Source: Angelakisella sp. (GTDB lineage: Bacteria; Bacillota; Clostridia; Oscillospirales; Ruminococcaceae). Taken from it: DNA of 5,581 nt. The stretch covers positions 1 to 5,581 of the forward strand of contig JAAWGY010000182.1 of the NCBI GenBank assembly GCA_022795575.1, written 5' to 3'. The notes under the pieces are model-generated. The model was not told the origin of the DNA, made no database searches, and saw only the letters and a program-made list of their open reading frames with translations. Below, one piece after another: positions 1 through 5,494 of the stretch. Each line of letters opens with the position of its first letter. The first letter of the stretch is position 1. The position numbers and the translations under genes are program-made.

Positions 1-177
1 AGGCCGGTGGTCCCAAAATGCGCCCGCCTCCAGCGCCTGCGGCGCGCGGCGGGCTGTTTTGGGGAGAAAGCGGCTACCCCTAACCCCGGCCGCGGTTTGT
101 GCTTCCTGGACAGTCGGGCAAAAAACGCCATTGCCCCCATCCTCACCAAAAAGCAGCTGATCAAAACCGCGGCCTGA
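1..177 (+). CDS. Possible C-terminal tail of a gene running in from the left edge (doubtful)
   Basis: The first reading frame is open from base 1 to a TGA at 175-177, giving 58 residues with no start needed inside the window. The last 23 residues (LDSRAKNAIAPIL, then TKKQLIKTAA) have a plausible protein-like composition and GC-biased third positions. The first 35 residues are arginine-rich and lie over a strong inverted repeat at 13-62, which argues against coding. The stretch is also bracketed by an 11-bp inverted repeat (88-98 and 164-174). I do not recognise the product. If real, it is the end of a gene convergent with the ABC ATPase gene; otherwise this is structured intergenic DNA. No function is proposed. 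Confidence 0.22.
   Translation, partial: RPVVPKCARLQRLRRAAGCFGEKAATPNPGRGLCFLDSRAKNAIAPILTKKQLIKTAA
13..62. repeat. Strong GC-rich inverted repeat / stem-loop
   Basis: CCAAAA (13-18) and GCCCGCC (22-28) pair with GGCGGGC (48-54) and TTTTGG (57-62). An inner GCGCC (33-37) pairs with GGCGC (41-45) around a TGC loop. The arms end in A/T runs, so on either strand the stem finishes in a short T tract. It could act as a weak bidirectional terminator or be one unit of a dispersed intergenic repeat. Confidence 0.6.
88..174. repeat. 11-bp perfect inverted repeat with internal hairpin
   Basis: GGCCGCGGTTT at 88-98 is exactly complementary in inverted orientation to AAACCGCGGCC at 164-174, with 65 bases between. 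Inside, GGGCAA (116-121) pairs with TTGCCC (131-136). The arrangement is a large potential cruciform. It overlaps the doubtful open frame ending at 177, and one of the two interpretations is probably wrong. Confidence 0.5.
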
Positions 178-178
178 C

Positions 179-312
179 GGCCTACAATAGAACGGCAGAC
201 CTTGTGCTTTTTGGTAAAAGCCCTGCTGTTGTCGTAGTCGGCCTGGGGAGTTTCGCTCCTGCGGGAGCGACCAGGGCGCTGCCCTGGACCTGCAAGCCTT
301 TGAAAAGGCTTG
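179..312. repeat. Cluster of four consecutive stem-loops in the intergenic region
   Basis: An imperfect long stem spans 179-243: GGCC 179-182 with GGCC 240-243, AACGGCAG 191-198 with CTGCTGTT 223-230, and an inner GCTTTT 206-211 with AAAAGC 216-221. Three compact perfect hairpins follow almost without spacing: TCGCTCC/GGAGCGA (253-270), CCAGGGC/GCCCTGG (271-287) and CAAGCCTT/AAGGCTTG (293-312). No long T tract follows any of them on the minus strand, so none is a clear intrinsic terminator for the importer operon. Tandem perfect hairpins like these are typical of dispersed intergenic repeats in GC-rich Clostridia; copy number cannot be judged from one window. I see no gene between 178 and 387. 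Confidence 0.6.
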
Positions 313-387
313 ACCGAAACTTTTGGCGCCCTGCGGGCCTTTGGCGGGCAGGCCTGTGGGTGGCCCCCGGCGGGCACCGTGTGGCTG

Positions 388-1191
388 CTACAGCAGCATC
401 CGGTCGTTGTCCAGCTCCCGGGAAACCTTCTCCTTAAAGAGCTCCAGCAGCCGCGGTACCGTCATCCCAGCCCGCTCCTCCCCCGAAAGCTCCAAAACAA
501 TCCGCCCCCGGTCCATCATCACTGTACGGTTGCCCAACGCCAGCGCCGCCGTGATGTTGTGGGTAATCATCATGCAGGTAATCCCCTGCTCCGCAACAAT
601 GGCCTTGGTCAGCGCCAGCACCTTCTCCGCCGTGGCCGGATCCAGCGCCGCCGTGTGCTCATCCAGCAGCAGCAGCTTGGGTGTCACCAGAGTGGCCATC
701 AGCAGGGTAAGCGCCTGCCGCTGCCCCCCGGAAAGCAGCCCCACCGGGCTCCTCATCCGGTCCTCCAACCCCAGCCCCAGCGCCGCCAGCCGCTCCCGGA
801 ACCGCTCCCGGTCCCGCTTGCCAATGATGCCCAGGGGCGAGCGGTGCCGGGTGGTCCGCAGATAAGCCAGCGCCAGGTTTTCCTCAATGGTCATGTGTGG
901 AGCCGTCCCCTTTAGCGGGTCCTGGAACAACCGCCCAATCTGCCGGCTCCGCCGGTGCTCCGGCAAAAGGGTGATGTCCGCCCCGTCCAGCAGAATCTTC
1001 CCCCGGTCCGGGTAAAAGCTGCCGGCAATGGCCCCAAAAAGGGTGCTCTTGCCCGCCCCGTTGCTGCCGATAATGGCGGCAAAATCCCCCGGCCACAGGG
1101 TGAGGGAAAGGTCCTCCACCGCCTTTTTTTCGTGGATGGTCCCCGGGGCAAAGGTCTTGCTGATCCCGTCGATCTTTAGCAGCTCAGCCAT
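388..1191 (-). CDS. trpZ: ABC transporter ATP-binding protein, tryptophan uptake (TrpZ-type)
   Basis: Cytoplasmic ATPase of 267 residues that powers the importer encoded with it. All ABC landmarks are present: Walker A GSNGAGKST (42-50), Q-loop glutamine (Q90), signature LSGGQ (153-157), Walker B LLLLDE (173-178) with catalytic Glu178, D-loop AALD (181-184) and switch histidine H211 in MITHN. Length is normal for a single-domain ATPase of amino-acid importers. The open frame extends upstream to 1332, but that part overlies the permease gene. The ATG at 1191 is chosen because GGGAGGTGG lies 9 nt before it and the protein then starts directly with the family-like MAELLKIDGISK. It overlaps the permease stop by 8 bp, which indicates translational coupling. 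The LivF/LivG-like sequence fits the branched-chain-type permease. The tryptophan assignment comes from the operon's T-box leader; ATPase sequence alone does not define substrate. Confidence 0.93.
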   Translation of the reverse strand: MAELLKIDGISKTFAPGTIHEKKAVEDLSLTLWPGDFAAIIGSNGAGKSTLFGAIAGSFYPDRGKILLDGADITLLPEHRRSRQIGRLFQDPLKGTAPHMTIEENLALAYLRTTRHRSPLGIIGKRDRERFRERLAALGLGLEDRMRSPVGLLSGGQRQALTLLMATLVTPKLLLLDEHTAALDPATAEKVLALTKAIVAEQGITCMMITHNITAALALGNRTVMMDRGRIVLELSGEERAGMTVPRLLELFKEKVSRELDNDRMLL

Positions 1192-2083
1192 TTCGTTCCA
1201 CCTCCCGGCGCAGCTGGTAGAACCGCAGCTCCTCCCGGATGGCCGGCCAGGAGATGGCCGCGGCCACAATAACGGCGGAAACCAGCTTGAAGTTTTGAGC
1301 CCCCACCTTGGTGGATACCAACGCGGTGGCAATGATGATGCGATAGATTACCGCCCCCACCAGGGCGGCAGCGACCCCCCGGACCACGCTGCGCCGCCCC
1401 ATCACCACCTCGCCGATGATCAGGCTGGCCAGACCGATGACCACCATGCCGGTGCCCAGGCTGATATCGGAGAACTTTTGGTACTGCACCAGCAGCCCCC
1501 CGGAGAGAGCCACCATGGCGTTGGCGGCACAGAGCCCCACCGTGGTGGTAAAGGCCGGGTCGATGGAGGAGGCCGCCACCATCTCCCGGTTATCCCCGGT
1601 GGCCCGGATGGAAAGCCCCAGCTGGGTCCGCAAAAACAGCGCCAGCCCCGCCCCAACAAGGAGGGCCAGGATACCCGCCAGCACCAGCTTGCCGGCGGGG
1701 CCCAGCAGCCCCTCCGCGGCGGTAAAGACGTTCGCCTCCTTCAGCATATTCAGGTTGGAGCGTCCCCCCATGACCATCAGGTTTACCGAGTAAAGGCCGG
1801 TCATGGTGACGATGCCCGCCAGGATGGGCTGCACCCCCAGCCTTGTCTGGAGCAGGGCGGTAACAAAACCCGCCAGCGCCCCCGCCGCCAGGGCCAGCAG
1901 CAGCCCCTGCACCGGGTGCCCCCCAATGGTGAGGATGGCGGAGCAGGCCGCCCCCAGGGTAAAGCTGCCGTCGGTGGTCAGGTCGGCCACGTCCAGCGTG
2001 CGGTAGGATAGGTAGAGGCCCAGGGCCACAAGGCTGTAGATGAAGCCCTGCTCCACGGCTCCCTGTAGAACGGTTAGGCTCAT
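1184..2083 (-). CDS. trpY: ABC transporter permease, tryptophan uptake (TrpY-type, BPD_transp_2 family)
   Basis: Integral membrane subunit of 299 residues, resembling the LivH/branched-chain permease family (PF02653). Hydrophobic segments suited to membrane spans lie near residues 10-30, 36-53, 58-80, 86-107, 131-151, 178-200, 210-229, 233-255 and 265-282. A conserved cytoplasmic loop reads RATGDNREMVAASSID (160-175), the kind of segment that contacts the ATPase in this family. One permease gene is present, so the transporter would use a homodimer. The ATG at 2083 is preferred over an upstream start at 2176 because AAGGAG sits 7 nt before it and the extra upstream residues are low-quality and overlap the preceding gene. 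It lies 40 bp after the binding-protein stop and overlaps the ATPase start by 8 bp. Substrate is inferred from the T-box and from the TrpXYZ family pattern. Confidence 0.92.
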   Translation of the reverse strand: MSLTVLQGAVEQGFIYSLVALGLYLSYRTLDVADLTTDGSFTLGAACSAILTIGGHPVQGLLLALAAGALAGFVTALLQTRLGVQPILAGIVTMTGLYSVNLMVMGGRSNLNMLKEANVFTAAEGLLGPAGKLVLAGILALLVGAGLALFLRTQLGLSIRATGDNREMVAASSIDPAFTTTVGLCAANAMVALSGGLLVQYQKFSDISLGTGMVVIGLASLIIGEVVMGRRSVVRGVAAALVGAVIYRIIIATALVSTKVGAQNFKLVSAVIVAAAISWPAIREELRFYQLRREVERNG

Positions 2084-2123
2084 GGTTGTTCTCCTTCTTC
2101 TGTGTATCGATTCGTGGATGGCG

Positions 2124-3155
2124 TCAGGCGACAGAGGAAATGATGTCGGCATCGCCGGGGCCGTACTTGGAGACATCCACCCCGATGGCGGCGGCGGTGT
2201 TGCCGTTGATGACCACGGCGTTGTCCCGCAGCACCTCCACCGGAATCTCCCCGGCGGGGGTGCCGGTGAGGATCTTCAGAACCATATCGGCGGTCTGGCT
2301 GCCCAGGTTGGTGTAGTTGACCCCCACCGTGGCAAGGCCCCCGTCGGCCACCATGGAATCCGCCGCCACGTACACCGGCTTTTTGGCCTGGATGGCCTCG
2401 TCCGCCAGCACCCCCATGGCGCTGGCCACCGTGTTATCAATGGGGGCGAAGATGGCGTCGCATTTGCCCAGCAGGTTCCGGGCGGAGGTCTGGACATCGG
2501 CGGAGCTGGTGATGGCCCCGTCGGTGTAGGGGATCTGCTTGCCGTCCAGGTAAGCCTTTACCTGGGCGATGACCGAAAGGCTGTTGTCCTCGCTGGTGTT
2601 GTAGATGAGGCCGTAGCTCCCCACGCCGGGGGTCAGCTCATCCGCCAGGGCAAAGATCTTCTCCACCGGGATGGCGTCGGAGGTGCCGGTGACGCTGCCC
2701 CCGGGGGCCTCCAGGCTCTCCACCAGGCCGGCGGCCACCGGGTCGGTGACGGCGCTGAACACCACCGGGATACCGCTGGACTGGGCGGCTGCGGCGGCGC
2801 CCTGGGCGGCGGGGGTGGCGATGGCCACAATGACGTCCACCTTGCTGGCCACAAACTGCTGGCAGATGGTGTTGATGGTGGTGGTATCCCCCTGGCCGTT
2901 CTGGTAGCTTACCTCGATGGCAAGGCCGTTTTCGGCGGCCTTTTCCGCCAGCCGGGCGGTGATGGCCCCCCGGATCTCGTCCAGGGAGGGGTGCTCCATC
3001 AGCTGGATGATGCCCACCGTCACCTTTTTGGCCCCGGGGTCCGGGGCGGAGGGGGCGGGGGAACCGGCGGGGGAGGAGGGGGTGTTCCCGGAGGAGCAGG
3101 CCCCCAAAGCCAGGGTCATCGTCACAGCGAGGAGCAGGGCAAACAGCTTTTTCAT
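2124..3155 (-). CDS. trpX: Tryptophan ABC transporter substrate-binding lipoprotein (TrpX-type, PF04392 family)
   Basis: Extracellular, lipid-anchored binding protein of 343 residues. Residues 1-20 form a lipoprotein signal (MKKLFALLLAV...) ending in lipobox LGAC, with Cys20 as the modified residue. Residues 21-42 are a Ser/Pro/Ala/Gly linker. The mature domain (about 43-330) carries blocks typical of the ABC_sub_bind family: GIIQLMEHPSLDEIRGAI (48-65), PVVFSAVTDP (130-139), PGGSVTGTSD (151-160), DNTVASAM (240-247) and YVAADSMVADGG (262-273). Characterised and predicted members include the pneumococcal tryptophan importer TrpX. The ATG at 3155 is chosen over a TTG at 3173 because AAAGGAG lies 8 nt before the ATG and overlaps the TTG-initiated codons. 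It is the first gene of the operon, about 130 nt after the T-box terminator, so transcription entry should depend on uncharged tRNA-Trp. Other aromatic or small-molecule ligands are possible for this family. Confidence 0.92.
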   Translation of the reverse strand: MKKLFALLLAVTMTLALGACSSGNTPSSPAGSPAPSAPDPGAKKVTVGIIQLMEHPSLDEIRGAITARLAEKAAENGLAIEVSYQNGQGDTTTINTICQQFVASKVDVIVAIATPAAQGAAAAAQSSGIPVVFSAVTDPVAAGLVESLEAPGGSVTGTSDAIPVEKIFALADELTPGVGSYGLIYNTSEDNSLSVIAQVKAYLDGKQIPYTDGAITSSADVQTSARNLLGKCDAIFAPIDNTVASAMGVLADEAIQAKKPVYVAADSMVADGGLATVGVNYTNLGSQTADMVLKILTGTPAGEIPVEVLRDNAVVINGNTAAAIGVDVSKYGPGDADIISSVA

Positions 3156-3163
3156 CTTGAGAA

Positions 3164-3170
3164 CTCCTTT
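3164..3170 (-). promoter_or_regulatory. Ribosome binding site deciding the binding-protein start
   Basis: AAAGGAG on the minus strand lies 8 nt before the ATG at 3155. A TTG in the same frame at 3173 would place this site inside the coding region, so the ATG is preferred. Confidence 0.8.
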
Positions 3171-3263
3171 CAATGGTTTCCGCCGGGGGAGGAAATCCGG
3201 GGTGCCCGGCGTCGGTCCACCACCTGTTGGAGTGGCTGTGTACAGGGCGATGGCGCTGTGGCT

Positions 3264-3280
3264 CCCCGAGCGCTTCGGGG
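3264..3280 (-). other. Hairpin just downstream of the T-box terminator
   Basis: CCCCGA (3280-3275) and TCGGGG (3269-3264) form a perfect 6-bp stem with a 5-nt AGCGC loop, starting three bases after the terminator T tract. No T tract follows it, so it is not a second terminator. It could stabilise the 5' end of read-through or processed mRNA. Between it and the ribosome binding site (3171-3263) I see no gene and no further recognised element. Confidence 0.5.
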
Positions 3281-3283
3281 AAC

Positions 3284-3333
3284 AAAAAAACGCCTGTCCT
3301 TACGCTCCCCTTACGGGGAACCAAGGACAGACG
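3284..3333 (-). terminator. Intrinsic terminator arm of the T-box switch
   Basis: CGTCTGTCCTT (3333-3323) pairs with AAGGACAGGCG (3301-3291) in an 11-bp stem containing one G-U pair. It is capped by an inner TCCCC/GGGGA hairpin around GTAA and followed by seven T residues (3290-3284). Its 5' arm is the same segment used by the antiterminator's 3' arm, so the two structures exclude each other. Confidence 0.93.
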
Positions 3334-3355
3334 TAAACGTCTGCGGTGCCACCTT
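3323..3355 (-). promoter_or_regulatory. T-box antiterminator
   Basis: AAGG (3355-3352) pairs with CCTT (3326-3323), the 7-nt bulge is UGGCACC (3351-3345), and GCAGACG (3344-3338) pairs with CGTCTGT (3333-3327) around a UUUA loop. This is the textbook two-helix form with one bulge. UGGC (3351-3348) is expected to pair with the free end of the tRNA (discriminator plus CCA), stabilising this fold and blocking the terminator. Confidence 0.93.
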
Positions 3356-3574
3356 GATTGCCGCGCTTTCTCAGCCGCGGCCCCTTAGCAGGATGCCAAC
3401 ACATCCCCGGCTCTGTAACGGGCGCCCCCCGTTGAGGAATACTGGGCCGCCTTGGCCTTTCATCCTCACCCTCAGCGGTCCATTTGTCCAGTCCGTTTCC
3501 CGCCGGGCTCTCAGCGCCGCCGGCTCTCTGTGGGGTCGTGCCTGGTTTTATCTCCGCCTCATCGGTTTAGGGCT

Positions 3575-3603
3575 ATTATATGCCGGCGGCAGGAAATTGT
3601 CAA
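3575..3603 (-). promoter_or_regulatory. Consensus housekeeping promoter of the importer operon
   Basis: On the minus strand TTGACA (3603-3598) and TATAAT (3580-3575) are both perfect and separated by exactly 17 bp. Transcription should start near 3568, giving a leader of roughly 410 nt before the binding-protein ATG. A promoter this strong fits a switch that acts by terminating most transcripts early. Confidence 0.9.
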
Positions 3604-3613
3604 GGGGGTGCGG

Positions 3614-3651
3614 GGATATTTTTCCCGGGGCGGGGCAGGGGAAAAATTTCC
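3614..3651. promoter_or_regulatory. Inverted repeat between divergent promoters, candidate operator
   Basis: GGATATTTTTCCC (3614-3626) and GGGAAAAATTTCC (3639-3651) are inverted copies matching at 12 of 13 positions, with a 12-nt GC-rich spacer. The element starts 10 bp from the minus-strand -35 box and ends 8 bp before the plus-strand -35 box, so a bound protein could influence both promoters. No regulator gene is in the window, and the function is inferred from position and symmetry only. Confidence 0.4.
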
Positions 3652-3659
3652 GTTTCCCA

Positions 3660-3688
3660 TTGACTTTATCCGTTAAAAGTGATAAAGT
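3660..3688 (+). promoter_or_regulatory. Probable promoter of the CoA ligase gene
   Basis: TTGACT (3660-3665, five of six consensus) and TAAAGT (3683-3688, four of six) are separated by 17 bp. The start would lie near 3695, giving a leader of about 57 nt. It is back-to-back with the importer promoter, with 56 bp between the two -35 boxes. Confidence 0.6.
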
Positions 3689-3704
3689 GTTACCCGTAGT
3701 GATC

Positions 3705-3727
3705 CCGGGGGGCCAGTGCCGCCCCGG
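3705..3727 (+). other. Hairpin in the 5' leader of the ligase gene
   Basis: CCGGGGGGC (3705-3713) pairs with GCC (3718-3720) and CCCCGG (3722-3727), with a one-base bulge and a CAGT loop. It lies between the predicted transcription start and the AGGAGG at 3740-3745. No T tract follows, so it is not a terminator. It may be a protein or RNA stability site, or chance in GC-rich DNA. Confidence 0.4.
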
Positions 3728-3751
3728 AGATAACGCCATAGGAGGAACGAC

Positions 3752-5389
3752 ATGGTCATCGCCGACTTTTTGGAGCGCAACGCCAGGCTCTACCCCTCGG
3801 AGACCGCCCTGGTGGAGATCAACCCCTCGGAGGAGCGGGACAAGGCAGTCACCTGGCGGGAGGCCAGCCTTATCGAAAGCGCCCTGCCCGACGCCCCCTA
3901 CCGCCGGGCGATCAGCTGGAAGGATTTTGACCGCCAGGCAAACCGCTTTGCCAACCTGCTGCTGAGCCGCAGCACCAGCCGGGGCACCAAGGTGGGTATC
4001 CTGATGATGAACTGCCTGGAGTGGCTCCCCATCTACTTCGGCATCCTGAAGGCGGGGTGCATCGCGGTTCCCCTCAACTTCCGGTACTCCTCCGAGGAGA
4101 TCCGGTACTGCCTTGGCCTTGCCGATGTGGAGGTGCTGGTCTTCGGCCCCGAGTTTGTGGAGCGGGTGGACGCCATCCAGGGGGAGCTGCCCGCGGTAAG
4201 GATGATGTTTTTTGTGGGGCGGGAGAAGCCGGCCTATGCCGAGGACTGCATGGGCCTTGTCAACTTCTGCTCCTCCGGCGCGCCGCCGGTGGCCCTGCAG
4301 GAGACGGACCACGCCGCCATCTACTTTTCCTCCGGCACCACCGGCTTCCCCAAGGCCATCCTCCACGACCACCGGGCCCTGGTGAGCTCCTGCCAGACCG
4401 AGCAGAACCACCACGGACAGACACGGGAGGACGTCTTTCTCTGCATCCCGCCCCTTTACCACACCGGGGCAAAGATGCACTGGTTCGGCAGCCTCCTTTC
4501 CGGCAGCCGGGCGGTGCTGCTGCGGGGGGTGACGCCGGAGTGGATCCTCCGGGCCGTTACCGAGGAGAAGTGCACCATCGTCTGGCTGCTGGTGCCCTGG
4601 GCCCAGGACCTGCTGGACGCCGTGGACTGCGGCCGGGTGGACCTGCGCCACTACCTGCTGGACCAGTGGCGGCTGATGCACATCGGCGCCCAGCCGGTGC
4701 CCCCCAGCCTCATCAAGCGGTGGAAGAGGATCTTCCCGAACCATCAGTACGACACCAACTACGGCCTCAGCGAATCCATCGGCCCCGGCTGCGTCCACCT
4801 GGGGGTGGAGAACATCCGCAAGGTGGGGGCCATCGGCGTCCCCGGCTACCTTTGGCAGGCCCGCATTGTGGACGAGCAGGGCCGGGAGGTTCCCCAGGGC
4901 CAGATTGGCGAGCTGGCGGTAAAGGGCCCCGGGGTGATGCTTTGCTACTACAAAAACCCGGAGGCCACCGCCGAGGTGCTCCGGGACGGCTGGCTTTACA
5001 CCGGGGATATGGCCCGGGCCGACGAGGAGGGCTTCATCTACCTGGTGGACCGCAAAAAGGACGTGGTCATCTCCGGGGGCGAGAACATCTACCCGGTGCA
5101 GATTGAGGACTTCCTGCGCCGCCACGACCGGGTGAAGGACGTGGCGGTTATCGGCCTGCCGGACCAGCGGCTGGGGGAGATCGCCGCCGCCATCATCGAG
5201 GTAAAGGAGGGGATGTCCTGCACCGAGGAGGAGATCGCCGCCTTCTGCGAGGAGCTGCCCCGGTACAAGCGCCCCCGGCGGATCATCTTTGACCACGTGC
5301 CCCGCAACCCCACCGGCAAGATCGAAAAGCCGGTGCTGCGGGAGCGGTACTGTCACGGCCGGCTGGTGGAGGCGCAGGTCAGCGGCTGA
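3752..5389 (+). CDS. Acyl-CoA ligase, AMP-forming (class I adenylate-forming enzyme), substrate unknown
   Basis: A 545-residue cytoplasmic enzyme that would activate a carboxylic acid with ATP to an acyl-adenylate and then a CoA thioester. Family motifs appear in order: P-loop YFSSGTTGFPK (191-201), YGLSE (337-341), GWLYTGD (413-419), hinge RKKDVVISGGENIYP (434-448), and near the C terminus PTGKIEK with the catalytic lysine K523. Length is normal for a full two-domain ligase. The ATG at 3752 has AGGAGG (3740-3745) 6 nt upstream. Between ALVEINP (19-25) and ISWKDFD (54-60) is a charged stretch longer than the short link usual in FadD-like ligases. No signal peptide or carrier-protein domain is visible. 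The gene stands alone, divergent from the tryptophan importer. Medium/long-chain fatty acid, aromatic or dicarboxylic acids are all possible; motifs fix the reaction, not the acid. Confidence 0.92.
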   Translation: MVIADFLERNARLYPSETALVEINPSEERDKAVTWREASLIESALPDAPYRRAISWKDFDRQANRFANLLLSRSTSRGTKVGILMMNCLEWLPIYFGILKAGCIAVPLNFRYSSEEIRYCLGLADVEVLVFGPEFVERVDAIQGELPAVRMMFFVGREKPAYAEDCMGLVNFCSSGAPPVALQETDHAAIYFSSGTTGFPKAILHDHRALVSSCQTEQNHHGQTREDVFLCIPPLYHTGAKMHWFGSLLSGSRAVLLRGVTPEWILRAVTEEKCTIVWLLVPWAQDLLDAVDCGRVDLRHYLLDQWRLMHIGAQPVPPSLIKRWKRIFPNHQYDTNYGLSESIGPGCVHLGVENIRKVGAIGVPGYLWQARIVDEQGREVPQGQIGELAVKGPGVMLCYYKNPEATAEVLRDGWLYTGDMARADEEGFIYLVDRKKDVVISGGENIYPVQIEDFLRRHDRVKDVAVIGLPDQRLGEIAAAIIEVKEGMSCTEEEIAAFCEELPRYKRPRRIIFDHVPRNPTGKIEKPVLRERYCHGRLVEAQVSG

Positions 5390-5405
5390 GAGCCTATTCA
5401 AAATC

Positions 5406-5420
5406 TCCCGGCGCGCGGGA
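5406..5420. repeat. Small hairpin after the ligase gene
   Basis: TCCCG (5406-5410) pairs with CGGGA (5416-5420) around GCGCG, 16 bases after the ligase stop. No T tract follows, so termination here is doubtful. The flanking bases (GAGCCTATTCA at 5388-5400 region and GAACCTGTATTCA near 5453-5465) resemble each other and may be part of a larger repeat. Confidence 0.35.
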
Positions 5421-5494
5421 TTGGCCGTTGGACACGCCTGCGGGCGGAGTAAGAACCTGTATTCATAACCGGATGATGCAGACAGGACAAGGGA

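Larger units (their letters stand above)
3284..3568 (-). ncRNA. T-box riboswitch, tRNA-Trp sensing, controlling the importer operon
   Basis: This leader RNA senses uncharged tRNA and decides between termination and read-through. Stem I: GCGG (3557-3554) pairs with CCGC (3478-3475), and CCAG (3545-3542) pairs with CTGG (3491-3488). They enclose the specifier loop, whose 3' side reads ACAAATGGA. The triplet next to the lower stem, followed by the usual purine, is UGG (3482-3480), the Trp codon. An AGAGAG segment (3529-3524) and a GCCGG/CCGGC stem (3524-3520, 3506-3502) match the distal stem I region. Further helices are AACGGG/CCCGTT (3433-3428, 3422-3417), GGATG/CATCC (3406-3402, 3395-3391) and CCGCG/CGCGG (3380-3376, 3365-3361, stem III position). 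The T-box sequence AAGGTGGCACCGCAG (3355-3341) follows, then the terminator. The UGGC bulge predicts a G73 discriminator, as in bacterial tRNA-Trp. An Asp reading (GAC, one base later) also has G73, but fits the loop and the protein family less well. Confidence 0.93.

Noticed and set aside
253..312. Hairpins read as a CRISPR array or an integron attachment site
   Set aside because: The three hairpins differ in sequence from each other, so there is no repeat-spacer periodicity, and no integrase or paired core sites are visible.
293..312. Intrinsic terminator of the importer operon
   Set aside because: On the minus strand the AAGCCTT stem is followed by CAGGTCC rather than a T tract.
310..915. 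Plus-strand open frames of 201 and 180 residues over the ATPase gene
   Set aside because: Antisense to the ATPase, with glutamine/proline- or serine-rich composition typical of shadows and no supported start.
1192..1332. N-terminal extension of the ATPase to an ATG at 1332
   Set aside because: The 47 extra residues overlap the permease gene and are tryptophan/proline/arginine-rich shadow sequence. The ATG at 1191 has its own GGGAGGTGG.
2084..2176. N-terminal extension of the permease to 2176
   Set aside because: It overlaps the end of the binding-protein gene; the ATG at 2083 has AAGGAG at proper spacing and begins with a typical first membrane span.
3452..3676. Small plus-strand open frame of 74 residues across the T-box and promoter
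   Set aside because: It overlies structured regulatory RNA on the other strand, lacks a ribosome binding site and crosses both promoters.
2040..3965. 641-residue open frame on the plus strand across the binding-protein gene and leader
   Set aside because: It is antisense to the lipoprotein gene and continues through the T-box and both promoters into the ligase in another frame. It contains long glycine runs that mirror the GC-rich gene, with no start signal or domain.
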